From Athripsodes cinereus (Eukaryota > Arthropoda > Insecta > Trichoptera > Leptoceridae): a stretch of 64,000 bases of DNA. Location: positions 21,697,982 to 21,761,981 of the forward strand of contig OX388314.1 of NCBI GenBank assembly GCA_947579605.1, in the 5' to 3' direction. The notes below the pieces were generated by a model. It did no database searches and had not been told where the DNA came from. It saw only the letters and a list, made by a program, of their open reading frames with translations. The position numbers and the translations under genes are program-made. Positions 21,059-31,671 of the stretch are shown here, in pieces; position 1 is the first letter of the stretch, and each line of letters starts with the position of its first letter.

Positions 21059-22153
21059 TGCAATAGTGCAATAAAATAAGCATGGATGAGGAAGAATCGA
21101 AAATAGTGTACAGGTCAACATTCCATCCTCTCTGTTTAACCCATAAGGTATACATTATAAGCTTTAGGTTCGTTACATTAAACAAATCAACCGACAAACC
21201 ACTAGATAGGGATGCCGTGATGGTATAAATAGAGATAGCTGATACGAAGAAAGTTGTAGAGAACAATCTCTATAAGATTGTACATACAGAAAAATTACTG
21301 TTTTTTGGGATCGCATTGGCTTACAGCTGTAACGATTCCGGCAAACATTTGTCTTTTTGTAATGACACTCCTAAAATGATTTGAGCATTTACCTATAATA
21401 TTGTTGATATGAACACCAAAAGTAGAGATTGCACCGTATTGAACCATGCCTTTACGGATATACCACTACATATTTGTGGCACATATCGTCCCTCTTTTGA
21501 CTAACAGTCGTATCTGCCTAAATGTAAATTGTTCAGGAGAGCGTTTTTTGTGTTTTGCCGTGCATATTTTCATCTCTCCTTGTTATATTATACAGTGTAA
21601 ATATATAAAATTATTTTATTTATTGTGTACCTATTCTTATATATCTCAGAATAATTTTTAGATGAAATTTTGAGGAATTAGTAGATACAACACATTACGA
21701 CAACAAATCAGAAAGCTATTCCAGGATAACGGTAACAGTTACAGGTGTGATCTTCAGTGAGAACATGCAGAGCACATACAAATACACATTGGTGATCATA
21801 ACTTGATTTCGCCAAAAATGTCAGATACGACAGTTAGTCGGAAAAGGGACGATATTACATAATACAATTGATATTATATAGGTGTATACATATATTAGTA
21901 ATGAATGACTCCCTATCAATAAACAGGACTTAAATCTTTCTGGAATGGTAAAAACTTACGTATTGAAATGTGAGTGTGAATATTGTCTACATTATAAAAA
22001 TTCTTACATTATGAATTTCTCTATATAGATAAAATGAATGAATGAAAGAGGACCGTTTTCTTACTGTGTTACTAAATAAATATCTGGAACACAAGAAAAA
22101 ATTGACCAATTATAAAATGATGGATCGATTTAACTTAATAGCAATATAATACC
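21059..22153. other. AT-rich stretch; R1 3' tip near 21,205-21,235
   Basis: GGGATGCCGTGATGGTATAA at about 21,209 matches the R1 3' terminus, with little else of the element beside it. The rest shows no gene. Frames up to 101 codons (20,961-21,266 minus) overlap the S2 copy and are spurious. Confidence 0.45.
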
Positions 22154-22435
22154 CTCTACAGCAGTGGTTCTTAACCTGGGTTCGATCGAACCCCAGGGGT
22201 TCGGTGAAAATCATTTTAGAGGCAAAATAGTTTTGCGAGTTGGAAAAAGAAAAAAATACTCCGATAATTCATTGATTAATATGTTTCATGTTTTGATTTC
22301 ACCATTAAAATTCAATGTTTTGATCTTTGTTTTTTTTTTTCATTTTGTACACCTATATATAAATATACACAAGGGCCCGGACACAAGCTAGCAATATGCA
22401 GCTTCGCAGGGTGAGATCTAAATACAAATTAAGTA

Positions 22436-24212
22436 CAGTCGTATGACAATTTATTATGGCCACCTATAGAATTTGATCATATTTGAAAATACTTGGGTTT
22501 TTTTAGCTATAAGTAATAAAAGTATCGTATTTAGTTTACTTGAAATTGTATAATATGGTTTGATCTTAAAATAATCAGTGCATTTTTTGTGTTGTTGGCA
22601 ACACTGTTATTCCTGGCAGCCATTTTGTACAATGCCATATTGTTACTGATGGGTCTCACGATACACGTGTCAAATTTTCTTTTGGTGTTTCTGATAAATT
22701 TTAGGAAGATATCTTTAAAGTAAGTATTCAAATCAATGAAAATATTATTTATTTAACATTTTTTTATATTTGTATGTTAAAATATTTATGTTTTATACAA
22801 TATTTTATAAATTATGAGTATTTAAGCAAATACTAAACTGTGGGTGTTAAAATTTGTTAATTTATTTTAGTTATGGGTAAGAAAAAAGATTTAACACCAC
22901 AAAAAGTGGCAGAGATTCGAACGCTACTAACGAATACAAGTTATTCTCAAAGAGAAATAGCTAAAAGGTGTGATGTTTCTCGAGTATATGTTCAAAATAT
23001 ACAAAAAAAAATATCACGTATGGAGAACTTGACTCCAAAGAGGGTTGGTAAATGTGGTAAAAAAAAAATTCTCACACCACGTGGCGAAAGAATACTGACG
23101 AAGATTGTTCTGGAAAACAGACAAGCATCAAACGATGCAATAACTGAAAAATTGGAGCAATCTGGTATTCGTATGTCTAAGAGAACAGTTCAAAGGCGAC
23201 TGCATGATCTCGGTTACAATTCGAGACGCCCAGCAAGGAAACCAAAATTGACACCAAAAATGATGCAAAAAAGGTTGGATTGGGCGAAAAAACACAAGAA
23301 TTTTACTGAAGATGACTGGAAATCGGTAATTATTATTAAAAATAGTAATACAAAAAATCATTTTTTACATAAAGCATGAAAAAGCTTTTATAGTTCAACT
23401 AAATGAAATATCACCTTACATTTTCAGGTTTGCTTTAGTGGCGAAAGTACTTTTCAAGTCTTGACAAAAAAGGCTCAATATGTCAAGAGAAAGGTTGGAG
23501 AGAAATATTTATCCAGCTGCATTATTGAAACAGTCAAACATCCAACATCGGTGATGATTTGGTCAGTTATTTCTGGGAAAGGGATGGGAAGACTTTATAT
23601 TGTTGATGGGATGATGAATCAGGGGCAATATAAAAATGTCCTTGAACAAAGATTGTTGCCACAATTGGCAGAATGGTTTGGTCCTGGAGATAAAAGAATC
23701 TTTATGCAAGATGGGGCACCATGCCATACGGCCAAATCAATTAAAAAATATCTAATGGAACAGAATGTTCCATTGTTGGATTGGCCAGGAAACTCTCCGG
23801 ACCTTAATCCAATAGAGAATGTTTGGGAACTGCTGAAAAAGGAAGTGGCGAAGGAGAATATCACGAATAAAGTTTATTTAATTCAAAGAATCATATATCA
23901 TTGGAATCACAACGCTAGACTTAAGGAAATGGCAGAAAATTGCATTAAAAGCATGCCAAAAAGAGTACATGCAGTGATAGAGGCAAAAGGTGGAGTGACA
24001 AAATATTGACACACTACACCTAAATATTCGAAATATTTTATCAATAAATTGTATTATCAAAGTAAAATGTGCTTTATTAATTAAAGGAATACTTATACCT
24101 TCAATTATAATAATTTTTGAGTAAAAAGAATGCTAAAAAATATAAACAAAACATTATTTCCTACTGTTTTAAGGAATATTTAGGGTGGCCATAATAAATT
24201 GTCATACGACTG
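22436..24212 (+). mobile_element. Tc1-like (DD34E group) transposon, full length
   Basis: Perfect 29-bp terminal inverted repeats start CAGTCGTATGACAATTTATT at 22,436 and mirror at 24,184-24,212. TA lies on both sides (22,434-22,435 and 24,213-24,214). The paralogous segment at 43,231-43,364 shows the empty site with a single TA at 43,304-43,305. The element is 1,777 bp and contains one spliced transposase gene. Untranslated flanks of about 435 bp (left) and 200 bp (right) surround it. The perfect terminal repeats suggest a fairly recent arrival. Confidence 0.97.
22873..24009 (+). pseudogene. Tc1-like transposase with a 102-bp intron; first catalytic Asp replaced by Gly
   Basis: Two exons, 22,873-23,325 and 23,428-24,009, are joined in frame by a GT-AG intron (23,326-23,427) starting GTAATTATT and ending ACATTTTCAG. 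They encode 344 residues, the usual Tc1 length. Residues ~8-50 form a helix-turn-helix (SYSQREIAKRCDVSRVYV) and ~65-125 a second one (QASNDAITEKL, KRTVQRRLHDLGY). The catalytic part has WSVISGKGMG, then MQDGAPCH (Asp246) and SPDLNPIENVWE (Glu281), with 34 residues between, hence DD34E. The first acidic residue, normally in F-S-D-E-S, reads F-S-G-E-S (Gly156). This substitution should abolish strand cleavage, so the copy is probably inactive despite an otherwise open frame. The start was chosen because it gives the complete first helix-turn-helix. Confidence 0.92.
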
Positions 24213-24411
24213 TATAAGAAATGTTATATGTAGATATCTTGTTTATTTTGTTTATATTTAATGTTTTTTTTTTTCAATAAAAAATATACCATGTTTTAAA
24301 TTTGTAAAACTCTAATTTTATTTTTCAAATTAGGAGGGGTTCGGTGAATGCATAATATGTAACTGGTGGGGTTCGGTACCCCCAAAAAGGTTAAGAACCA
24401 CTGCTCTACAG

Positions 24412-24814
24412 TATAAGGTTTTCAAAACAACTATTGCTGCTCATAGCAATAGTTTATTATTACTACAAAATCGAAACAACCATTCAAAATAGTTGGGCAT
24501 GCAATGAGTTGTTAAGTAGTAACCTATTCAGCATACGAGTAGTATGTACATACATAATAATATTATGTGCAATGCATGCATCATAGTATGCCCCAAGTAT
24601 AATAAGCCACTTCACAGTATGAAGTTTATTGAGGGCAAAAGGTACATACATATCTATGTGAAACTATGCCCACATACATGCATGATAGTGGTAATTTCAT
24701 ACTTTAATAACATTAAACAATCGTATCGACTATGTTGTGGAAAGCAGCTATTATGTGTTACTATACGCAGTGCGATAGATGGTATAAGTGGTTGGCATGA
24801 TTTATGGTTGAAAC
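24412..24814. other. AT-rich stretch, nothing recognised
   Basis: No gene. A 115-codon plus frame (24,544-24,891) runs into the S2 SINE and is spurious. Confidence 0.45.
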
Positions 24815-24935
24815 AGGTTGGAGGGTCCGTGGTTCGATCCCAGGTGCCGGCAAACTCCTCTTTCACGACACAAGCTTTTAGCTTACTGTGAAAGGTGTAT
24901 AAGGTTGTATTTGGGTTTATAACAAAATCCAGACA
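24815..24935 (+). mobile_element. SINE S2, 5'-truncated
   Basis: It begins in the tRNA-like part with GGGTCCGTGGTTCGATCCCA (a perfect B-box). It continues CACGACACAAGCTTTTAGCT and GTGTATAAGGTTGTATTTGG and ends with the AACAAAATCCAGACATG variant of the 3' hairpin. The A-box half is missing. Confidence 0.9.
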
Positions 24936-26138
24936 TGTATATCTTTTCTAAGAACAAAAACAAAACATTGACGTACAAAGAAGTGGGTTGGAAATATGTC
25001 ACAGGAAGATCACCTTTAGATAAAAGAAAGAAGGCTAAGAGATCTGACTGAAATGTATAAAATCTTTAACAACTACTTTGTATTTAAGACTTGAGGCTCG
25101 ATGGTCTATGTAATTAAATAAAAAAAAAACTGCGTTAAAAAAGATGTTTCAGAACGTAGGTGAAAAACGACTTTATCACGCATAAAAAAAATTGTTGAGG
25201 AAGGTCGTTTTTCTTGTGTAGCATTCAATTGGCGAACATTCTATAAAAGAAAGATTATTATTACTAGAACTTATGTATTATTATTACCGTGCAACAGATA
25301 TTCATATTACTGCACCATACACAATCGAGGCTCTACCTGTTAAAATATAAATGCACATATTATTATAAGGGTAGGTATATTTGTGTTTATATGTACGATG
25401 CTCCACATTTCCTTGCACGCATCCCATACAATACTTTATACATTCCTACAATCTACCCCAAGTAACAGCACGAAAACCTTCTAGCAAGTATTTTATACAA
25501 TACAAACTTCTTTAAATAACTTTGCCCTTAAAATCATTACCTACATTACATTACACAACGAGAACATCTGTGTCTTACATTCTATATTACGTACTTACCT
25601 ATAAATAAAAGGGAAGAAAGTAAGTATGTACCCACCTACCTATGGAATAACTCGTCCAGCTAAAGTCACTTTAAACAAGGTTTCACCTTTGACTTATAGG
25701 TACACATTACACAAATACCAAAGGACAGACTTATCGCATAACCATTTCATTCAACCAATCCTAATACAAGAATAATTCTGCAATCCTAACTTGATGTGTT
25801 CTGTATTTTCCTAATTGAGTTAACGGAGAATATAGAAAATCGCAGAAACCTGCTATAATTAAAAAAAATATACTGTTTCAATTCTAGATAATCTATACTT
25901 TAGAGCACTCTTATTATTATTCACATGGTTCTACATATAGGTTCTAAGACTATAAAGATTTTTAATTTTATATTACTTTAAGCTATTAATTAATACCGAA
26001 AATCAAATAGAAAAATTTAAATAATCTGTCAATAGTCAGGACTGAATGCAAGACTTAAACCTCTCAGGAGGGTTTGATAAGCACTAAGCAATCTATTTTC
26101 ACTGGGCAAGTCAGTAGGCAATCTAATTGTAATTAATA
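24936..26138. other. AT-rich stretch, nothing recognised
   Basis: No gene or clear element. Several TAGGTACC-like words occur, as elsewhere in the window. Confidence 0.4.
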
Positions 26139-26205
26139 CTCGGCGTTCCTTCCTCTCTGTTTATCCCACTCGGGATATGGCGTAAGGATATAGTATTAAG
26201 TAGTA
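26139..26205 (+). repeat. LINE 3' tip, same family as 53,314-53,663
   Basis: GGCGTTCCTTCCTCTCTGTT then ATCCCACTCGGGATATGGCG and TAAGGATATAGTATT follow, base for base with few changes, the last ~60 bases of the LINE at 53,600-53,660 (CGTTCCGTTCTCTCTGCC, GGGACACGGCGTGAGGGTAT). It is an extremely 5'-truncated copy. Its sequence is intermediate between that LINE tail and the R1 SINE tail. Confidence 0.7.
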
Positions 26206-26911
26206 AATATCCCAAAAAATGTACACAAAATCTAATTTCTAAATATGTTCACTTGTTATATATGTATATATATTAGTGATGTAACGAATGTCTGATTTTG
26301 GATATTCGCGAATGCGAATGCGAATGCGAATATTTCATGCCGACATTCGCGAATGCGAATGCGAATGCGAATATTGACTTGAAAATGGTATAGGAATTTG
26401 AAATATTCCAAAACTCCTCGGTTTTCTTAAAGAATATTTTCTTGCAGTACCTTTTTCCACAATGTACCGGGTAAGTATCCGGTACTTTCACCGAATTACT
26501 GATTTGTTTCTTCATTTACATGGTATACAACAGATGAAAGACATATAAATATAAACATGTAAGCGACAAAAACATTCCAATAGTCTTACATCGAAACAGT
26601 GCATACTTCAGCAATAACACACAAAACAATTATAGAAAATCTTACACATAATATAGGTATTAATTCACAATACATCCAATCACCCATTCCTATTACAAAT
26701 CGCTGCTCACCCAATTTCGCACACATACCTAATACATCATTCGCACAAACACATTCACACTTCACTAATGTATGCAATAACAATACAAAAAAACCCTTAT
26801 AAAAGAAAAATCAAAAATTTTAAAAATTTAAAAAACAGTCTAAAAATTAATACTATCCCAAACACTTCACATTTTATCAAACATATACATTTTTTTTATA
26901 TTTATTTCATC

Positions 26912-28143
26912 TTATTCTACCCTCAACTCTCCTTTCTCACAAACCTGACGTAATTGGCACTTTAAAATTCTATAAACAGGGTTTCTTGAGTCTGCAATCG
27001 TTTTTGTTTTTTTTTTAATGTAGAACGGAAAACAAGATCTTGTTAAAGGAAGCATTCTAAAGTTAATCCTATCTAAAATATTAGGCACATCGTATTCGGA
27101 CAAGCATATTTTTCTCAGGTTGCATGCATCCAGCAAAACTCTTCACAATTCCAATTTAGGCAAATCTTTAATAAATACAGGATAATGCAATCTCTTCCTA
27201 ACCAAACGAATGAATTTAGACTGAGTTCTCTCAACTAGATCGACATATTTTTTAAAATGTGGATTCCATACAGAGGAACAGTCCTCCAGCTTGGAGCGAA
27301 ACAACGATAAGTACAAGTACAAATACGATTCATATAACCTAAATGACTTTGTAGATCTCAGAATAAATCTCAGTATTTTATTGCTCTCTTCGATAATTTT
27401 GTTCACGTGATCATCAAAGTGAAGCTCAGAGTCAAACACCACACCTAAATCTCTAATCTTATTTACTTCTTTTAAATCATGATTATGGATATTGTAAATT
27501 TATCGAATTTTGTTTCTATTTTTGGTAAAAAAGATCAGATTACACTTCTCCAGATTCAAGTGCAAGTTATTTCTTTTACAGTACTCGTGTAGTCTTTCCA
27601 AGTCCTCGTTAAGCATTTCATAGTCAAACAATAATTGAATTTGACAGTATATTTTTAAATCGTCCGCAAATAATAGAAGCTCTGAGTGGTCAAAGCACTT
27701 TTTTATGTTGTTTATGAATATCGTGAAAAGTAAAGGACCCAAAGAAGACCCCTGAGGGACACCAGATGTAACACTGACACTGCCAGATGAGTTACCGTTA
27801 AGTTTAACTGTCATCAATCTATCAGAAATATATGAGTCAATCCACCTTAGTTGAAAAAAGTCGATGTTCTACTTTATCAAATGCCTTTTGAAAGCCGATA
27901 TAAATGGCATCCAACTGTATACGATTGTCCATAGCTGAGAAAAAAAATCAGATTTGTTACTGTCGATCTTCCACTCATGAATCCATGCTGCTCTACAAGA
28001 AGATACGGCTTCAGGAAAAAAGTAATTTGTTCACGAACCATACCCTCAAATATTTTTGAAATAGGTGATAGAATTAAAATTGGTCTGTAGTTACGAACGT
28101 CCGATTTGCTGCCAGATTTATGCAAAGGAATAATACTAGCCAT
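26912..28143 (-). pseudogene. LINE reverse transcriptase and C-terminal region (broken)
   Basis: Segments in different frames give, in order: HKSGSKSDVRNYRPILILSP (finger region); a motif A-like AIYIGFQKAFDKVEH; TSGVPQGSSLGPLLFTIFIN; FADDLKIY (active site, residues 50-53 of the 27,817-27,500 frame); and LNLEKCNLIFF. After these come a thumb/connection part with KLEDCSSVWNPHF and the C-terminal RINFRMLPLTRSCFPFY. In motif A the usual Asp before Phe is Gly. Frameshifts near 27,880, 27,500 and 27,140 separate the pieces. The last segment ends near 26,912, and the A/C-rich 3'-untranslated part probably runs to about 26,550. Confidence 0.88.
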
Positions 28144-28177
28144 CTTCCATTTGCATGGAAAGCATCCTTCTTGTAAA

Positions 28178-28486
28178 CTCCTAATTTATTTATCGTGTCG
28201 AAACCCAGAGAAAAAACCCATCAAACTGATTTCCAGTACTGCGCAAAACGCGCAGCAGGTGGAGATGCGTCAAAAATATCCTCCATAGTGCAAGTGACAG
28301 GGCACAATGGACACTCCAACAAGTGTGGCATAGTCTGTGCTGCACCACAGTCACATGCTCCGGATTCGTCCTGTAGGAAGCCCAATCGTTCTCTATTGTC
28401 GCGGCAGTTTCCTACACCAGATCTCAGTCGATTTAGGGTTTTCCATGTCCCATAGTCTAGATTGCCTCCTGCAGCAAGGTGTTCTA
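28178..28486 (-). pseudogene. C-terminal fragment of a second LINE nested in the first
   Basis: On the minus strand an open run of about 87 codons ends at the stop at 28,221-28,223. It contains DYGTWKTLNRLRSGVGNC, SGACDCGAAQTMPHLLE and CPLCPVTCTMEDIF. The CDCG-x-x-QTM-HLL-CPLC zinc-binding pattern marks the extreme C-terminus of jockey/I-type LINE proteins. It interrupts the host LINE between KEMCKSFNQTIVSDIY and SLQEGCFPCKWKM, which are adjacent in an intact protein. It is in the same orientation as its host, and no clean target duplication is visible. Confidence 0.82.
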
Positions 28487-29030
28487 ATAAATGTCAGATA
28501 CAATGGTTTGGTTAAATGACTTACACATCTCTTTAATATATTGGTGCTAGACCATCAGGGCCAACTCCTTTTGTCTCATCTATACCTAATAAACGTTTAT
28601 GAATATCAGATTTCAAGATATTAACCATGGATAAACATGAGTTAGTTAAAATATTTTCCAATTCTTTAGTATTAGAATCATGCAAATTATTCAGTGAAAA
28701 TACAGAACCAAAAAACGTCGAAAACAAGTTTGCAATTCCCTCTGGATCGCTCGAAGTCTGGTCACCGTCACCCATTACCCTTGGATAGCCTCTAGATTCT
28801 TTAAGGGAATTCACGAATGAAAAGAAAGACTTGACATTGCCCTTAAGTGACTTCTCAGTGTTATTAATAAAAGACCTATAATCGTGATTCTGCGACAACT
28901 TCAACTGAGCTCTTAGTTGAAAAAATAAATTGTAGTCAGAATCATTACGGTTCATCTTCAACTTACGCCAAGCCTTAGACTTCTCTTAAACAATAACAGA
29001 ATTCTATTAGAGAACCATTTGGGAAAATTA

Positions 29031-29972
29031 TTAGGTGACACCCTCTTCATATGTAGGTGTATGCTTCTCAATTATTGGCAAAACATAACCATAAAAAGAT
29101 TCAATCATCTTATTCACCGGTCCGTTTCCCAAAACACTGACCCAATCAACACTTTGTAGTTCAAAATTTATTTCCGAAAAGTTTGACTTAAAGTATATTA
29201 ATTTCTGGATCATATTTTGAGACAAATCCTCAGCAATTTCAAACTCATAATCTATCAACAGTGAAGGATAGTGTGAATCCTTACCAACCAGTGGAGAGTT
29301 ACATCTGGTAACAGAACACGGAATAGTTGAAAGAACTAAATCCAAGATAACTTGATTGCTGTTATAAACTCCGTTAGACTGAAACATATTGAGAAAAGAT
29401 ATAGATTCTATCAAATACTGCGCAACAGGACACGAATAAGAATACGGAACAAAGATTGTTACAACATCGGGGTCTTTTTTCCATTGGATTGTTGGGATAT
29501 TGGAATCTCCAATAAGACAAATATCCGTTTTGCCGTAATAGCTGATTAAACGTTCAGATATACTTTAAAAAAAGATGTTTTAAGTATCTAAGGATGTGGA
29601 AGGCGGTATATACATATACTACACCCAGTAGCGGTGAGCATTTTTTCATGCGTTACCGATGAAAAACGAATACTGGTAAAAAAAACTTTCACCAGTATCA
29701 TCCCAAACAAGAGTGGATGAATATCCTAGTGTCCGATCCACAGCAATTAAGACCCCACCTCCATCCCTTTTACCACTCAACATGAAATCCCTATCCTTGC
29801 GGTAAACTGTATATTCGTTTTGAAAAAGTTCGCTGTCAAATATGCCACAATTTAGCCAAGCTTCCGTCAGAACAATTATATCATAACTATTTGCAAATAC
29901 GTTTGCTCTAAACTCCTCGATCTTAGTCTTCAAGCCCCGAAAATTCTGAGAGAATACTTTAGTGTGGTTCAC
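29031..29972 (-). pseudogene. LINE endonuclease domain (broken)
   Basis: The frame opens with MNHTKVFSQNFRGLKTK, followed by YDIIVLTEAWL (the catalytic Glu box, T-E-x-W). After a frame change comes ICLIGDSNIPTIQW, equivalent to the GDFN-P-I-W box with Phe changed to Ser, and later GKDSHYPSLLIDY, equivalent to the terminal S-D-H box. The three boxes are in canonical order. The domain would nick target DNA to prime reverse transcription. Stops and frame changes between 29,415 and 29,645 make this copy inactive. Confidence 0.85.
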
Positions 29973-30344
29973 CTTGTAGTATGATATAAATATTCCTTAA
30001 ATAGAATATAAAATTATTGTAGGGCCCTATACTCATAGCAGTTGTAATACTTAAAACAAACATATAAATTAAATCTCCACAAATGCATATTTCTCCTAAT
30101 AATAATAACATCATCAAGCAAACGAACACAGGAAACAATACAACAAATGTGGCCAACACGGAACAGACCAGATACTTTATTACTAAAATAATATTCGCAA
30201 AACATTCGCATATTTTTTTGCGAATGCGAATGCGAATGCGAATACTTTGAAATATGCGAATATTCGCGAATGCGAATGCGAATGCGAATATTCGTTACAT
30301 CACTAATATATATATATGTGGTGGAAAATGTTATCACGGAGATC

Positions 30345-30489
30345 TATATTCGAAAAATCTTTTATCGGATTACTCCGTGTACATGGATTATTACCCAAAG
30401 GGGCATATTTCCTAATATTCCCCTAATATGCCCCTTTGGGTAATAATCCATGTACACGGAGTAATCCGATAAAAGATTTTTCGAATATA
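30345..30489. repeat. Perfect palindrome, 65-bp arms and 15-base loop
   Basis: The left arm 30,345-30,409 and right arm 30,425-30,489 are exact reverse complements. The arm starts TATATTCGAAAAATCTTTTA and ends AAAGGGGCATATT. It sits about 40 bases outside the right end of the hAT-type element. Such perfect arms are unusual for an old repeat. It has the form of a foldback MITE or hairpin RNA precursor. Confidence 0.93.
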
Positions 30490-31458
30490 TATATATGGAC
30501 AATTTGTAAAGCGCCGTTTACTCATAACATGACCTCAAGGGCGCTGTACAACGTATCCATCACCCATCATATCAGAGATATGAAGATTTTGACATCCTTA
30601 TCGAAACATAAAGCTTTAACCAATATGCTTTATAAAAACACAAGTCAGTTAATTCGTTTATTACATCAGCATACAGTATGCAATACAGTATGCAATATGC
30701 CATACAATTTTCGTGTTGGACAATCGACACGAAAGTTTGGTAAACCAGCTCCGCTCGAAGCACAATACAAAAAAGGCGGTTGCAACGGTTTCGAGACACA
30801 AAGTTGTTACTAAGTAAAAGTGCTTCGACGCGATGATAAAGGAAAAACGTCTGGAGAAACTTTTTCAATTCACATACCTTAAAAACACCGACGCTAGACG
30901 TTTCAAAGTCCTGAAAACAGATTAGAAACTAATTTCCCAAATTGCATTTAACAAGTACGTATCTATTATATTATGTACTTCGCGGAGCAATATAATGTTG
31001 AGTCTATTAGAAGTTGTTAGGAATACTGTACTTGCAAGATAGTAGATAGGTATACGACTGCAATGGTAATAAAAAATATATTATGTACAGATTTTTGTTA
31101 TTCCTCGATGTTACAACAACATTCAATTTGTCTCTCGTATTATAACTTTGAAATTGGCTGCATTCCTTGACCTGAATTTCCCATCTTTTGTCTAAATTTA
31201 AAAACTTGGTTGGATGAATCGAGACGTAGAAATAATAAGACAGGAATAAAAAATATAGACGAAGAGCAAGACAAGTATACTTATTAGAGATGACATGGAT
31301 ATCCGGTATCCAACCAATCCGGTTAGGTTTTACAATCCGACCAATGTCCGGTCGTCATTCACGCCGTCCGGTGTTATTCTATTCCATGAAAAATTCATTC
31401 TATGCTGTACATTGATGATTACAATTTTTTATAAAGAAATACATTCTTATTAAATACG
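30490..31458. other. Stretch without a recognised gene
   Basis: A 125-codon plus frame (30,436-30,813) starts inside the palindrome and shows no family features. The part from 31,285 on (GGATATCCGGTATCC, CCGACCAATGTCCGG) looks like the end of an unidentified DNA transposon, but no partner end was found. Confidence 0.4.
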
Positions 31459-31610
31459 TCGACAATCTGGAGGTGAAGCCTCGGCTTAATGCATATTAGG
31501 TGCGTGGTTCGATCCAAGAATCAGCAAACTTTTCATTCACGACACAGGCTTTTATTTTACTGTTATAGGCGTATCTGGGTTAATAACAAAAACACAGATA
31601 CATTTTTTTA
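31459..31610 (+). mobile_element. SINE S2, diverged
   Basis: TCTGGAGGTGAAGCCTCGGC (A-box region), GTGCGTGGTTCGATCCAAG (B-box), CACGACACAGGCTTTTATTT, and GGGTTAATAACAAAAACACA before a T/A-rich end. It is clearly older than the copies at 18,074 and 24,815. Confidence 0.8.
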
Positions 31611-31624
31611 AATCAATATACAGA

Positions 31625-31668
31625 TGGCAAAGTTTATTGCGAAGGCCCGATCCCTTCCAACTAACCTA
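31625..31668 (-). repeat. UTR-A fragment
   Basis: GCAAAGTTTATTGCGAAGGC then CCGATCCCTTCCAACTAACC keeps the spacing of the GCGAGTTTATCGCTAGA...CTTCCAACTAACC end of the LINE 3'-untranslated family. Confidence 0.5.
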
Positions 31669-31671
31669 AAT

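Larger units (their letters stand above)
22162..24403. mobile_element. hAT element (Charlie/SPIN-like ends) enclosing a Tc1-like transposon
   Basis: The left end is CAGTGGTTCTTAACCTGGGT and the right end its inverse, finishing AAGGTTAAGAACCACTG. The 8-bp duplication CTCTACAG occurs on both sides (22,154-22,161 and 24,404-24,411). The central TA in the duplication fits the Buster/Charlie branch. GGGGTTCGGTGAA-type words recur just inside each end. Without the 1,777-bp Tc1 insert the element is about 465 bp and has no transposase. Part of its interior (22,375-22,435 plus 24,213-24,290) recurs uninterrupted at 43,231-43,364. Confidence 0.94.
26912..29972 (-). mobile_element. Degenerate jockey-superfamily LINE, ORF2 only
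   Basis: Read right to left: apurinic-type endonuclease (29,972-29,031), linker (28,961-28,533), reverse transcriptase (28,143-27,500), then the C-terminal part (27,442-26,912). No ORF1 with zinc knuckles is seen upstream of 29,972, so the copy is probably 5'-truncated or has lost it. Frameshifts and stops break the frame at least five times. A foreign LINE fragment sits at 28,178-28,486. The FADD catalytic box and NSPLVGKDSHYPSL-type endonuclease end place it near jockey/CR1-like LINEs. The clade is a judgement by eye. Confidence 0.88.
26274..30305. mobile_element. hAT-type element with (GCGAAT)n ends enclosing a LINE
   Basis: Both ends begin TAGTGATGTAACGAAT in inverted orientation and are flanked by ATATATAT (26,266-26,273 and 30,306-30,313). 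The duplication lies in an AT run, so it is less telling than a mixed one. Immediately inside each end are two short arrays of GCGAAT repeats separated by ATATTCGC-type spacers, arranged as inverted repeats. The element is 4,032 bp, of which about 3 kb is a degenerate LINE on the minus strand. Its own non-LINE interior contains no recognisable hAT transposase. Confidence 0.82.

Noticed and set aside
26291..26372. Regular GCGAAT repeats that might be taken for a CRISPR or satellite array
   Set aside because: There are no unique spacers, the unit is 6 bases, and the arrays are mirrored at the two ends of a transposon in a eukaryotic genome.
28195..28519. Plus-strand frames of 60-86 codons
   Set aside because: Shadows of the nested LINE C-terminus, which reads cleanly on the minus strand with a zinc-binding pattern.
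30436..30813. 125-codon plus frame following the palindrome
   Set aside because: It begins inside the palindrome arm and shows no family features.
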